Source of the DNA: Saccharothrix australiensis
Lineage (GTDB): Bacteria > Actinomycetota > Actinomycetes > Mycobacteriales > Pseudonocardiaceae
DNA length: 64,000 nt
Assembly (NCBI RefSeq): GCF_003634935.1
Contig: NZ_RBXO01000001.1
Location: 1,513,501-1,577,500 of the forward strand
Direction of reading: 5' to 3'
Shown: piece by piece, positions 31,086 through 40,000 of the stretch
How the letters are laid out: the number at the start of each line of letters is the position of its first letter
How positions within the stretch are numbered: the first letter of the stretch is position 1
Made by a program: the position numbers and the translations under genes
The notes under the pieces: generated by a model
Told to the model about the DNA's origin: nothing
Database searches by the model: none
What the model saw: only the letters and a program-made list of their open reading frames with translations

Positions 31086-32204
31086 ATGCGAAGACTACGC
31101 GGCGTGACGACCTGTGCGGTGCTCGTCCTGCTCGTCGCGGCGTGCGGCGGCCAGGACCGGGGCGCCGCGTCGGCGCCGGCCACCTCGACCGGGTCGGGCG
31201 AGGGCCCGGTCGTCGGGGTGATCCTCCCGGACCGCGCGACCGCCCGGTGGGAGGAGCGCGACCGGCCGCTGCTGGCGTCCGCGTTCTCCATCGCGGGCGT
31301 CGCGGCGGTGATCGAGAACGCCGACGGCGACGAGGCGAAGTTCGCGGGCATCGCCGACCGGATGATCGCGAGCGGGGTGCGGGTGCTGATGACGACCCCG
31401 CTGTCCACCGAGGGCGGCGCGAAGGTCGAGCGGAAGGCCAAGCAGGCGGGCATCCAGGTGATCAACTACGACCGGATCAGCCTCGGCGGCATGGCCGACT
31501 ACTACGTCTCGTTCGACAACCTGAACGTCGGCGAGCTGCAGGCCGAGGGCCTGTTGCAGTGCCTGGGCGGCAAGCGGCGCGGCGCGCAGGTCATCGAGCT
31601 GCAGGGCGCGCCGACGGACAACAACGCCACCCTGTTCGCCGACGGGCAGCGCCGCAGGCTCGGGCCCCTGTACGACAGCGGCGAGCTGCGGCTGGTCGCG
31701 AGCCAGGCCGTGGACAGGTGGGACCCGGTGGCGGGCAAGGCCGCGTTCGAGCAGGCGCTCGGCGGCAACGCGGGCCGGGTGGACGGCGTGGTCGCCGCCG
31801 ACGACGCCCTCGCGGGCGCGGTCATCGAGGTGCTCAAGGGCAGGGGGCTGGCGGGCAAGGTGCCGGTCACCGGTCAGAACGCCACGCTGGAGGGGCTGCG
31901 CGCCGTGCTGCGCGGCGACCAGTGCATGACGGTCCACAAGCCCGTCCGCGACGAGGCCGAGGCGGCGGCGCGGCTGGCGATCTCCGTGGCGCGCGGCGAC
32001 GTCAGCGGCGCGGACGACCTGGCCACCGGCAACACGCGGGACCTCGTGGCGCGGCGGGACGTGAAGTCGGTCCTGCTGGGCGCGGACCCGGTCACGCGGG
32101 ACAACGTCCGGGCGCTGGTGGCGCAGAACGCCGTCAAGTCGGCCGAGCTGTGCGCGGGCGACGTGGCCGACGACTGCGACGAGCTGGGCATCCTGGTCGG
32201 CTAG
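31086..32204 (+). CDS. Orphan sugar-type ABC substrate-binding lipoprotein
   Basis: 372 residues. A lipoprotein signal ends at VAACGG (Cys about 20). The body is a type 1 periplasmic-binding fold (GVILPDRATARWEERDRPLLASAF, VLMTTPLSTEGGAKVERKAKQAGIQVINYDR, VDGVVAADDALAGAVIEVLKGRG, TGQNATLEGLRAVLRGDQCMTVHKP), closest in pattern to XylF/RbsB-type D-xylose or ribose binding proteins. No permease or ATPase gene is adjacent. The ATG has AGGGGG upstream. Its TAG stop shares CTAG with the stop of the convergent membrane gene. Confidence 0.85.
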   Translation: MRRLRGVTTCAVLVLLVAACGGQDRGAASAPATSTGSGEGPVVGVILPDRATARWEERDRPLLASAFSIAGVAAVIENADGDEAKFAGIADRMIASGVRVLMTTPLSTEGGAKVERKAKQAGIQVINYDRISLGGMADYYVSFDNLNVGELQAEGLLQCLGGKRRGAQVIELQGAPTDNNATLFADGQRRRLGPLYDSGELRLVASQAVDRWDPVAGKAAFEQALGGNAGRVDGVVAADDALAGAVIEVLKGRGLAGKVPVTGQNATLEGLRAVLRGDQCMTVHKPVRDEAEAAARLAISVARGDVSGADDLATGNTRDLVARRDVKSVLLGADPVTRDNVRALVAQNAVKSAELCAGDVADDCDELGILVG

Positions 32205-32935
32205 CCGGCCGGCTGGTCGTCGTCGTGCCTGCCCGAGATGAACTCCTGGATGCGGATCTTCACCCGGATCAGCGGCTGCCTGATCCGGGCCTCCCGCCGG
32301 TAGGCGCGGCGCAGCTTGCGCGAGCCCTCGGTGTACCGCCAGCGCGCCCACGGCGAGCCCGGCCGGGCCAGCCGCAGCGCCCCGATCTCCGGCAGCACCG
32401 GCACCAGCAGGCCGAGCAGGCCCGTCCAGACCTTGCCCTTGAGCAGCGCCACGATCGCGAAGCCCAGGTTCACCAGGACCGCCAGCACGCGCAGCCAGAC
32501 GCCGTCGTCGTAGAACTCGTCGTACCCGAGCGGTCGCGCGCCGACCAGCAGCAGGCCGGTCATGCCGATGGCGAGGAACACCGCGTCGACCGACAGCCGG
32601 CCGTCCTTGGACCAGTACACGTCCCGCAGGTGCAGGATCAAGGCGAACTCGTCGAGCACCAGCGCCGCGCCCACGCCGAGCAACGCGGCTGCGGAGGCCC
32701 GTAGGCCGTGTTCGTCGTCCGGTGCCGCGAGCCCCGTCACACCGCCGATCAGCACGAAGACCGTGCCGAACACCACGTGGTGGATGTGGGTGCCGCCCGG
32801 CTTGATGTTGCCCGGCCACCAGCGCACGTTCGCCCGGATCAGCCGCACGCTGATCCTGATCAGCACGAACGTGACCACGAGGCCGAGGAGGAAGAACAGC
32901 AGCCTGGACTGGGGCGGGTGGAGCGTCGACAACAC
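32201..32935 (-). CDS. Hypothetical integral membrane protein
   Basis: 244 residues. Hydrophobic segments at about 11-29, 50-70, 80-103, 118-135 and 148-185 indicate five or six membrane helices, followed by a basic cytosolic tail. Notable pieces are GGTHIHHVVFGTVFVL with a paired histidine, and LVLDEFALILHLRDVYW with acids in the membrane. I cannot name the family. The stop codon overlaps the lipoprotein stop on the other strand. Confidence 0.65.
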   Translation of the reverse strand: MLSTLHPPQSRLLFFLLGLVVTFVLIRISVRLIRANVRWWPGNIKPGGTHIHHVVFGTVFVLIGGVTGLAAPDDEHGLRASAAALLGVGAALVLDEFALILHLRDVYWSKDGRLSVDAVFLAIGMTGLLLVGARPLGYDEFYDDGVWLRVLAVLVNLGFAIVALLKGKVWTGLLGLLVPVLPEIGALRLARPGSPWARWRYTEGSRKLRRAYRREARIRQPLIRVKIRIQEFISGRHDDDQPAG

Positions 32936-32971
32936 CGCCCCATCTTCACCCGCGCGGTGGACGCCGCGCGG

Positions 32972-33313
32972 CTACTTGAAGCTCACACCGCCCTGGATGT
33001 CCCCCGCCTGGAGGACGTGGCCGTGCACCGTGCCGGAGATGTGGTTCGTCACGCGGCCGGTCTGCGCCACGCCCGCCTGCTCGTACGCCCGCCGCAGCTC
33101 CCCGCCGAACGCCGGGTCGGCCGCCTCCGCCCGGCCCAGCGCCTCGCCCAGGGCCCGCACCTGCGGCGAGTCGGGGGCGGCCCCCTCGGCGGCGGTCAGC
33201 GCGGCGAGGGCGGGCGGATCGCCCGCGAACCTCGCCCGGACCAGCTCGTACACGCCCGCGACGGCTCGCGCGGCGAGCGACGCGGCGATGGACACCAGGA
33301 CCGGCTCCGACAT
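32972..33313 (-). CDS. Small Bell-like protein with C-terminal RHIM-like amyloid motif
   Basis: 113 residues. The first ~80 are helical and Ala/Leu-rich (VLVSIAASLAARAVAGVYEL, then DSPQVRALGEALGRAEAADP), the pattern of Bell-domain effectors. Residues 90-112 carry NHISGTVHGHV followed by LQAGDIQGGVSF. This motif belongs to the Q-A-G/G-G type found in actinobacterial amyloid signalling sequences related to RHIM and fungal PP motifs. Residues in the motif match the N terminus of the NB-ARC protein at 50.5-52.6 kb (10 of 23 identical, most others conservative). I start at the ATG at 33313. Family assignment is from pattern memory, not a search; the role as membrane-acting effector is inferred. 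Confidence 0.65.
   Translation of the reverse strand: MSEPVLVSIAASLAARAVAGVYELVRARFAGDPPALAALTAAEGAAPDSPQVRALGEALGRAEAADPAFGGELRRAYEQAGVAQTGRVTNHISGTVHGHVLQAGDIQGGVSFK
32978..33046 (-). other. RHIM-like (BASS-type) motif, C-terminal copy
   Basis: The 23 codons for residues 90-112 of the small protein. The core is VLQAGDIQGGV, with glycines at positions 5, 9, 15, 19 and 20 of the motif shared with the copy at 52514-52582. Confidence 0.6.
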
Positions 33314-33376
33314 GGCTGACCCCCTGTGATCGCGACCACGCCCACGGTAGCAGTGCGACTCGCCGCACTCAGTCAC

Positions 33377-33558
33377 TCGACTGCCGGCCGCCTGTCGTGG
33401 TTGACTGTCTTCGGTCGTACCTTTCTGTGTTCGTGTTCCACCACGCTCGCGGAACGGAGTTGCGGGCGCCGAACTTTCTCCGCCAGGAGTAGCCGTCGCC
33501 CTAGCTGACCCGGTGGTCGCAAGCGCGATCCGGCACCTGTTAGAGGAGAAGTAGCAAG
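33377..33558 (+). promoter_or_regulatory. Promoter and long 5' leader of the cold-shock gene
   Basis: TTGACT at 33401-33406 is a good -35; a -10 is not clear. If used, the mRNA leader is about 130 bases, long as in other cspA genes. GAGGAGAAG lies before the ATG. Confidence 0.4.
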
Positions 33559-33765
33559 ATGGCAGTTCAGGGCACCGTCAAGTGGTTCAACGCGGAGAAG
33601 GGCTTCGGCTTCATCTCCCCGGATAACGGTGGCGCCGACGTGTTCGTGCACTACTCGGAGATCCAGAGCAACGGCTACCGCACCCTGGAAGAGAACCAGC
33701 GGGTGGAGTTCGAGATCGGCCAGGGCCAGAAGGGCCCGCAGGCGCAGACGGTCCGACCGCTCTGA
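33559..33765 (+). CDS. Cold-shock protein, CspA family
   Basis: 68 residues, full length for a single cold-shock domain. RNP1 (KGFGFI) and RNP2 (VFVHYS) are visible in [30 protein letters not shown]. It binds single-stranded RNA and DNA and acts as an RNA chaperone. GAGGAG with a normal gap precedes the ATG. A 19-bp perfect stem-loop follows the stop by 29 bases, so it is a single-gene transcript. Confidence 0.97.
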   Translation: MAVQGTVKWFNAEKGFGFISPDNGGADVFVHYSEIQSNGYRTLEENQRVEFEIGQGQKGPQAQTVRPL

Positions 33766-33794
33766 CCTAGTACCGGGTTGCCACAACTCGGGTA

Positions 33795-33834
33795 GTCGAG
33801 CCGCCACTTCCGGTGCCGGAAGTGGCGGCTCGAC
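33795..33834. terminator. Terminator with 19-bp perfect stem
   Basis: GTCGAGCCGCCACTTCCGG pairs perfectly with its complement across a two-base loop (TG). It sits between the cold-shock gene and the convergent SnoaL-like gene. Confidence 0.8.
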
Positions 33835-33839
33835 TCGTC

Positions 33840-34226
33840 CTAGCAGGTCAGCGCCGGGGCGTGGGCGTCGCCGTACAGCCGCTTGCCGACCAGTCGCGCG
33901 CCGTCGAACAGGAAGAACGCGGTCGTCCGCGCGCGGAACGGCCGGCCCAGCCTGGTGCCGTCGAGGGCGAGTTCCACGATGACCGCCTCATCCGCGTGGT
34001 GTAACTCGACCAGGTGATTTTGCTGATCAGGGCACGCGGCGTGACTCCGGGCGTAGTAGCCGGCGAAGGCCGCTGAGCCCTCGAACACCTCGCCGGTGGC
34101 GGCGATCTCGCAGCGCGGGTGGTCGAACGCGCCGACCGCCGCCGCGAACTCGTGCTCGTTCTCCGACTCCAGGTGTTCGAGCACGATCGCCTCGCGCAAC
34201 GCCCGCAGTGACTTGGACGCGGTCAT
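33840..34226 (-). CDS. SnoaL-like (NTF2-fold) protein
   Basis: 128 residues. A cone-shaped NTF2-like fold is suggested by an opening helix (LRALREAIVLEHLESENEHEFAAAVGAFDHPRCEI), then VFEGSAAFAGYYARSHAACPD and C-terminal strands ending FFLFDGARLVGKRLYGD. This is the pattern of SnoaL/ketosteroid-isomerase-like proteins that isomerise or hydrate small ligands. The ATG at 34226 is chosen; the frame runs open far upstream but only as a shadow of other genes. Substrate unknown. Confidence 0.8.
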   Translation of the reverse strand: MTASKSLRALREAIVLEHLESENEHEFAAAVGAFDHPRCEIAATGEVFEGSAAFAGYYARSHAACPDQQNHLVELHHADEAVIVELALDGTRLGRPFRARTTAFFLFDGARLVGKRLYGDAHAPALTC

Positions 34227-34336
34227 GCGTCCCCTTCCGCTCGCTCCGGTGCCCGACCAAACACCGAGGGCGGCACACCAGTCAAGACGGCACCCGGTGG
34301 ACGGGCGCCGTCGACGACCGGCGACGGGCCCGCTCG

Positions 34337-36043
34337 CTAGGGGTTCATCTCGTACGCGCCGGACAGCGCGGCGACCCGCTCCCAGACGCGTCCGAACCGC
34401 CCGTGGTCCACCACGGGCTTGCGCACCTGGCCCAACGCCCACTCCTGCTGCGCCTCGGTGGAGGACGCCTTGCCGTGCAGCGCCACCGCGTAGCCGGAGA
34501 AGTCCCGCACGAGCACGTCGAAGACCTGGTCGAGCAGGTCGGCGTCGAGGTCCGTGCGGCCGGCCTGCTCGAGGACGAGCTGGCCGTAGACGACGAGCGT
34601 GAACAGGTGGCCGAGGGCGAGCAGGAAGTCGAGGTCCTCCCGCTGCTCGTCGTCCGGTGCGGCGGTGGTGAGCAGGGTGCGGAGCGCGCGGGCCTGCTCG
34701 TGGAACCGGGCGACGTTGGGCACGTGCGCGAACGCCCGGTAGGCGGTCTCCCAGTCGTGGAACCGGACGGCGCCGAGGCCGCGCGCCGGGCCCTGCCGCC
34801 AGAAGAACTCGTCGTCCGCGGCGTCGTGCCTGGTCGGCACCTCGGGGTAGGTGGTCGGCTGGAACAGGTACGCGGGCATGAACTTCAGCACGAGCGCGAG
34901 GTTGACGTGCACGGTGCCCTCCAGCTTGGGCAGCGCGCCGATGTCGCGGCCGGCCATCGCGAAGTAGGTGTCCTTCTCGAACCCCTTCGCCGCGATCACG
35001 TCCCAGAGCAGGTCGACGACCCGCTCGCCCTCGCTGGTGACCTTCATCTTGGTGATGGGGTTGAACAGCAGGTAGCGGCGGTCGTCGGGGGAGGCGGTGC
35101 GGAAGTAGTCGACGGCGCGGTCGGAGAACAGCTTCATCGCGGCCAGGCGCGCGTAGGCGTCCACGAAGTTCTGCCGGACGTGCGAGAAGTCGGTGACGCG
35201 CTTGCCGTAGAGGACGCGGTTGTGGGCGTGCGTGATGGCCTCGTGGAAGGCGTGCTCGGAGATGCCGATGGAGGCCGTGCACAGGTTGAACTTGCCCACG
35301 TTGACGGTGTTCAGGGCGGCGCTGAACGCGTCCCGACCGGTGTGCAGGATGTCGTCCGCGGCCACGGGGTAGTCGTCGAGGTGGAACTCGCTGACGTACA
35401 TCTGGGCGTCCACGACGTTCCCGACCAGCCGGAAGCCCGGTCGGCGGCGGTCGACGGCGAAGAACACGTAGCCGTCGGGGCCCTCGACGTCCGCCCGGCG
35501 GCCGAACACCGACACCATGCCGGCGACGTTGCCGTTGCCGATGTAGTACTTGCCGCCGCGCGCGGTGAAGCCGTCGCCGGCGGGCGTGAGGACCATGTCG
35601 GTGGAGTAGACGTCCGCGCCGTGCTCCTTCTCCGACAGCCCGAACGCGAACACCGCGCCGTCGTCGAGCAGCCTGGCGGCCCGCTCGCGGGCGGCGGCGT
35701 TGTCGCTCATCCAGATGGGGCCCAGGCCGAGGACCGTGACCTGCCACGCGTACCAGTACTGGAGGCCGTAGAAGCCGAGGATCTCGCTCAGGGCGGCGTT
35801 GCGGGCGGCGTCCCAGCGCTTGTGCGGGTCGCCGCCCGCCTCCGCGCGCGGCGTGCAGAAGGTGGCGAACAGCTTCTCGCGCGCGGCGAAGTCGAGGAAG
35901 TCGGCGTACCAGGCCCTGGCCTGGTCGTCGGCGAGCAGGCGGCGCTTGCCCCGCTGCTCGAACCAGTCGATGGTGGCCCGCAGGAGCCGCCTGCTCTCCG
36001 GGTCCAGGTGCGCGCCGTCGAAAGTGCGGGGATCGAACAACAC
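34337..36043 (-). CDS. Acyl-CoA dehydrogenase family protein
   Basis: 568 residues, longer than classical acyl-CoA dehydrogenases (~380). It has the family core: FAFGLSEKEHGADVYSTDMVLTP for the FAD/substrate region, GGKYYIGNGNVAGMVSVFGR, a middle beta domain, and helices with RVLYGKRVTDFSHVRQNFVDAYARLAAMKLF. The C-terminal extension of about 170 residues is of the large-form type. It oxidises an acyl-CoA in beta-oxidation or lipid turnover. The GTG at 36043 has GGGAGA upstream; TACCAGTGGGTA (36074-36085) is a possible operator before it. Confidence 0.88.
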   Translation of the reverse strand: MLFDPRTFDGAHLDPESRRLLRATIDWFEQRGKRRLLADDQARAWYADFLDFAAREKLFATFCTPRAEAGGDPHKRWDAARNAALSEILGFYGLQYWYAWQVTVLGLGPIWMSDNAAARERAARLLDDGAVFAFGLSEKEHGADVYSTDMVLTPAGDGFTARGGKYYIGNGNVAGMVSVFGRRADVEGPDGYVFFAVDRRRPGFRLVGNVVDAQMYVSEFHLDDYPVAADDILHTGRDAFSAALNTVNVGKFNLCTASIGISEHAFHEAITHAHNRVLYGKRVTDFSHVRQNFVDAYARLAAMKLFSDRAVDYFRTASPDDRRYLLFNPITKMKVTSEGERVVDLLWDVIAAKGFEKDTYFAMAGRDIGALPKLEGTVHVNLALVLKFMPAYLFQPTTYPEVPTRHDAADDEFFWRQGPARGLGAVRFHDWETAYRAFAHVPNVARFHEQARALRTLLTTAAPDDEQREDLDFLLALGHLFTLVVYGQLVLEQAGRTDLDADLLDQVFDVLVRDFSGYAVALHGKASSTEAQQEWALGQVRKPVVDHGRFGRVWERVAALSGAYEMNP

Positions 36044-36073
36044 CGGCCTTCTCCCTTCGTCCTGGCCGCACGC

Positions 36074-36085
36074 TACCAGTGGGTA
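36074..36085. promoter_or_regulatory. Possible operator TACCAGTGGGTA
   Basis: A TACC/GGTA inverted repeat with a four-base spacer, 31 bases before the acyl-CoA dehydrogenase start. It overlaps a minus-strand TAGCGT that could be the -10. Confidence 0.3.
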
Positions 36086-36172
36086 ACTTGTTCGGCCGCC
36101 GCCTGTCGCCCCTGGCGCGAGGTGGGGTCGGCGGTGCGGTCGGGGCGGTGCCGGTGGGTCGGCGAGCCGGGG

Positions 36173-37042
36173 TCAGGTGCCGGGCCAGGGCGTGGCGATC
36201 CTCCGGTACAGGGGGCGCAGCTCGTCGGTGACCGAGCGGCCCGCCACCGTGAGCGGGTCGAGCTGGTCCAGGATCGCGTCGGGGCGGCGGGCGAGGGGTT
36301 CCTCCGGCTCGGGCACGGCGGGCGCCTCGGGCCGCCGCCAGAACACCGCCGGGTCGTCCTCCGACCGGGGTGTCGCGTCCTCGTGCGGCTCGTCGGCGGG
36401 CGGCACCGGGTCGCGCAGCTCGCGCAGGCGGTCCAGCAGGTCCTGGCGGGACCGGCCGCGCCAGGCCAGGATCTCGAACGGGTCGGTGTCGAACGACTCC
36501 GCGAGCAGGTAGCAGGTCGCCGCGAGGTGCTTGCACGGCACCTCCCAGTCCGGGCAGGTGCAGTCCATCGACAGCTCGCGCGTCGACCGGGGGAACAGCG
36601 CCAGCCCCAGCCCGTCGAACACGTCCTCGATCTCCGGCGGCATCTCGCCGGCGAGCAGCTTCGCCGCGAACACCGCCCGGTCGGCGAGGGCGTGCTCGAT
36701 CCGCAGCCAGTCGTCGTCGTCGAACTTCCGCACCCCGATCCGGGCCCGGTAGGGCTCCGGCCGCGAGCCCGTGACCAATGCCACGACCAGGCTCGTGGAC
36801 AGCGACAGGCTCATGACCTGGCCGGTCCGGGCGTACGCGCGCCCGCGCGCCAACCGCCCGCCCATGCCGAAGGACTCCAGCACCTCCACGAACCGCCGCG
36901 ACCACCAGGTGCGGGCGATGTCGCCGCGCTTGCTGCGCAACGTCAACCCGCCCTCGACCCGGACGGGCCGCCCCGGGCGCTCACCGTGCCGGTCGCTCAC
37001 GCGCACCTCCCCGCCAACCGCCCGCCCCGACCCGCCCGTCAC
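36173..37042 (-). CDS. SWIM zinc-finger protein
   Basis: 289 residues. The SWIM CxCxnCxH motif is seen as CTCPDWEVPCKH at about residue 160, inside MDCTCPDWEVPCKHLAATCYLLAE. The N-terminal part includes ARTWWSRRFVEVLESFGMGGRLARGRAYAR, usual for proteins paired with SNF2 helicases. The C-terminal third is acidic and proline-rich. The GTG start overlaps the helicase stop by four bases, so both are expressed together. A role in DNA or chromatin remodelling with the helicase is inferred from this pairing. Confidence 0.9.
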   Translation of the reverse strand: MTGGSGRAVGGEVRVSDRHGERPGRPVRVEGGLTLRSKRGDIARTWWSRRFVEVLESFGMGGRLARGRAYARTGQVMSLSLSTSLVVALVTGSRPEPYRARIGVRKFDDDDWLRIEHALADRAVFAAKLLAGEMPPEIEDVFDGLGLALFPRSTRELSMDCTCPDWEVPCKHLAATCYLLAESFDTDPFEILAWRGRSRQDLLDRLRELRDPVPPADEPHEDATPRSEDDPAVFWRRPEAPAVPEPEEPLARRPDAILDQLDPLTVAGRSVTDELRPLYRRIATPWPGT

Positions 37043-39987
37043 TCACCGACGGCCTCCTCCGACAGCGCGAACAGGTCCCGCAGCTCGCTCGTGGACAGCT
37101 CGGTCAACCAGTCCTCGCCCGCGCCGACCACCAGCTGCGCCAGGCCGCGCTTCTCCTCGATCATCCGGTCGATGCGCTCCTCCACGGTCCCGACGCAGAC
37201 GAACTTCCGCACCTGCACGTGGTCGCGCTGGCCGATCCGGAACGCCCGGTCGGTCGCCTGGTCCTCCACCGCCGGGTTCCACCAGCGGTCGAGGTGGATG
37301 ACGTGGTTGGCCGCCGTCAGGTTCAGCCCGGTGCCGCCCGCCTTCAGCGACAGCACGAAGATCGACGGCCCGTCGGCCGACTGGAACCGGCGCACCATCT
37401 CGTCGCGCGCGCCCTTCGGCGTGCCGCCGTGCAGGAACAGCACCTCGGTGTCGAACCGCGCCGCGAGGTGCGGCACGACCAGCCCGCCGAACTCGGTGAA
37501 CTGCGTGAAGCACAGCGCCTTGTCGCCGTCGGCCAGCGCCTCGTCCAGGACTTCCTCCAGCCGCGCCACCTTGCCCGACCGCTCGGCGACCCGCGAGCCG
37601 TCCCGCAGCAGCTGCGCCGGGTGGTTGCACACCTGCTTGAGCCGCGACATCGTCGCGAGCACCAGCCCCTTGCGCTTGACGCCCTGCGACTCGGCGATCC
37701 GCGCGAACATGTCGTCCAGCACCGCCTGGTACAGCGACGCCTGCTCGGCCGTGAGCGTGCACAGCTGCTTGACCTCGATCTTGTCCGGCAGGTCGGTGAT
37801 GATCCGGGGGTCCGTCTTGAGCCGGCGCAGCACGAACGGCCCGGTGATCCGCCGCAACCGCACCGCCGCGTCCTCGTCGTGGTGCCGCTCGATGGGCACC
37901 GCGAACCGCGCGCGGAACGTGTTGACCGACCCGAGCACGCCGGGGTTGGCGAAGTCCATGATCGACCACAGCTCCGCCAGCCGGTTCTCCACCGGCGTCC
38001 CGGTCAGCGCGACCCGGTGGCGGGCGGGCAGCGCCCGCACCGCCCGCGACTGCCGCGTGGCGCTGTTCTTCACGTTCTGCGCCTCGTCCAGCACCACCCG
38101 GTCCCAGCCGACCTCGGCCAGGGCCTCGGCGTCCCGCGCCGCCACGGCGTAGGTGGTGATCACCAGGTCGTGCCCGCGCCCGAGCCCGACCGCCGACCGC
38201 TCGACCCCGTGGTGCACGTGGACCCGCAGGCCGGGCGTGAACCGCTCGGCCTCCCGCTGCCAGTTGCCCACGACGGACATGGGGCAGATCAGCAGCGTCG
38301 GCGGCCGGGCCTCGTGCTGCCGCGTGTACGCCTCCAGCGCCAGCAGCTGGACGGTCTTGCCCAGCCCCATGTCGTCGGCGAGGCACGCGCCCAACCCGAG
38401 CCGGTCGAGGAACACCAGCCACGACAGGCCCCGCAGCTGGTAGGGGCGCAGCGTCGCGGTCAGGCCGGCGGGCGGCTCGACCGGTTCGAGCCGGTGCTCC
38501 ACCTCGCCGGACAGCAGGTCGCCCAGCCAGCCCTCGCCGCGCACGGCGTTGAGCGGCAACGGCAGGTCGGCGTCCTCCGGCCCGAACCCCGAGTGCAGCA
38601 GCACCTGCGCGGCGGACATCCGCCCGCCGCCGCGGGCCAGGAACGCCAACCCCTCGGCGAGCCGCTGCCGGTCGACGTGCACCCACTGCCCGCGCAGCCG
38701 CACCAGCGGCGACTTGGCCTTCGCCAGCGCCGACAGCTCGGCCTCGGTCAACCGCTCGTCGCCCAGCGCGAGGTCCCAGCGGTAGTCCACCAGCACCTTC
38801 AGGCCCAGCTCGCTCTCCTTGGCCACGGCGCCCGCGGTGCAGGGACCGGCGGCGGTGAGCGTCAGCCCGAGCTGCCGCGGCTGCCGCCACCACGCGGGGA
38901 GCAGCACCCCGAACCCGGCCTGCGCCAGCAGCGACGCGTGCGTCAGGAACTCGTGCGCCCCGTCGGTGTCCAGCTCCAGCCCGGTCGGCTTGCGCTGGTC
39001 CAGCGCGCGGTCCAGCGCCGGGTACAGCCGACTCGCCCGCCCGAGGTCCCCGAGCAGCACCTCCTGGGGACGCGCCACCCAGCGCCGCAGCACGGCCTCC
39101 TGCCGACGCCACACCTGCGCGGCGGTCACCAGGACGCTCGGCTCGTCGACGGCTTGGAGCAGGAACTCCAGCCGCCACCCGTCACCGTCGGGGCCGCCCT
39201 GGTCCGGCGAGCTCAACCGGAAGCACGTGCGCACCCGGTCGGCGCGGTGCTCGCCGGCCCGCCACGCGGCCACCGCCGTCCGCAACCGGTCGACCTCGGC
39301 CGCGTCGCCCTCGAACTCGGGCGACCCGGCCAACGCCGCCACCCACCGCCCGACCGCGCCCCGGCCGCCGGGCGCGAACCCGCTCAGCCGCTCCCGGACC
39401 GCGCGGTCCACCAGGGTGTCGAGCGCCTGGCGGAGCACGTCGTCGCCGACGCCTCCGGCCGCCCGGAACGCCGGTGGCATCCCGGCCCGGAGACCGGCGT
39501 GCCGCAACGCGTCCACCCCGGAGAGCGCGGCCCGCCACCGGGCCGCCGGCCGGTGCTCGTCGAGATCCGGCAGCACGCGCCCCCGTGCCACCAGGTCCTC
39601 GGCGAACGCCACCACGTCGAGCAGGTACTTGGCGGACGCGCCGAGCCGGCAGTCCGGCAGGCCCGCCGGCACCCCGCCGTCCACCCGGACCACCGGCACG
39701 AGCCACTCGCGCGACCGCACCGCACCACGCCGCACCGGTGCCTTGGCCAGCGGGTCGCGCACCAGTTCCGGCGACTCGACCGGCCCCGAGGCGTAGGACG
39801 GCAACCGCACCGCCACGACGTCCGCGCTGCCGCCCACCAGCCCGGCCACGGTGGCGCCGTCGGCCGCGAACGGGTGCCCCACGACGACCCGCGAGAGCCG
39901 CCCGGCGACCCGCGCGGGCAACCGCGAGTCCTCGGCCCACAACGCCAACCGACCGTCGGACGTGGCGAGGCCGTGCAGCACCAACAC
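37039..39987 (-). CDS. SNF2-family DEAD/DEAH helicase
   Basis: 982 residues. The first ~500 residues are an SNF2_N-associated region of unknown detail (DUF3670-like). Motif I DDMGLGKTVQLLAL, motif II DEAQ in VVLDEAQNVKNSATRQSRAV, motif III LTGTPVENRLAELWSIMDF and motif VI ATDRAFRIGQRDHVQV give an ATP-driven dsDNA translocase. The start is a GTG at 39987, because TAGAGT lies seven bases upstream; the frame is open further but reads as low-complexity. It is paired with the SWIM protein downstream. Confidence 0.93.
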   Translation of the reverse strand: MLVLHGLATSDGRLALWAEDSRLPARVAGRLSRVVVGHPFAADGATVAGLVGGSADVVAVRLPSYASGPVESPELVRDPLAKAPVRRGAVRSREWLVPVVRVDGGVPAGLPDCRLGASAKYLLDVVAFAEDLVARGRVLPDLDEHRPAARWRAALSGVDALRHAGLRAGMPPAFRAAGGVGDDVLRQALDTLVDRAVRERLSGFAPGGRGAVGRWVAALAGSPEFEGDAAEVDRLRTAVAAWRAGEHRADRVRTCFRLSSPDQGGPDGDGWRLEFLLQAVDEPSVLVTAAQVWRRQEAVLRRWVARPQEVLLGDLGRASRLYPALDRALDQRKPTGLELDTDGAHEFLTHASLLAQAGFGVLLPAWWRQPRQLGLTLTAAGPCTAGAVAKESELGLKVLVDYRWDLALGDERLTEAELSALAKAKSPLVRLRGQWVHVDRQRLAEGLAFLARGGGRMSAAQVLLHSGFGPEDADLPLPLNAVRGEGWLGDLLSGEVEHRLEPVEPPAGLTATLRPYQLRGLSWLVFLDRLGLGACLADDMGLGKTVQLLALEAYTRQHEARPPTLLICPMSVVGNWQREAERFTPGLRVHVHHGVERSAVGLGRGHDLVITTYAVAARDAEALAEVGWDRVVLDEAQNVKNSATRQSRAVRALPARHRVALTGTPVENRLAELWSIMDFANPGVLGSVNTFRARFAVPIERHHDEDAAVRLRRITGPFVLRRLKTDPRIITDLPDKIEVKQLCTLTAEQASLYQAVLDDMFARIAESQGVKRKGLVLATMSRLKQVCNHPAQLLRDGSRVAERSGKVARLEEVLDEALADGDKALCFTQFTEFGGLVVPHLAARFDTEVLFLHGGTPKGARDEMVRRFQSADGPSIFVLSLKAGGTGLNLTAANHVIHLDRWWNPAVEDQATDRAFRIGQRDHVQVRKFVCVGTVEERIDRMIEEKRGLAQLVVGAGEDWLTELSTSELRDLFALSEEAVGE

Positions 39988-39994
39988 GGACCCG

Positions 39995-40000
39995 ACTCTA
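39995..40000 (-). promoter_or_regulatory. -10 element TAGAGT of the SNF2 operon
   Basis: TAGAGT on the minus strand ends seven bases before the GTG at 39987, a leaderless layout. Confidence 0.5.
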
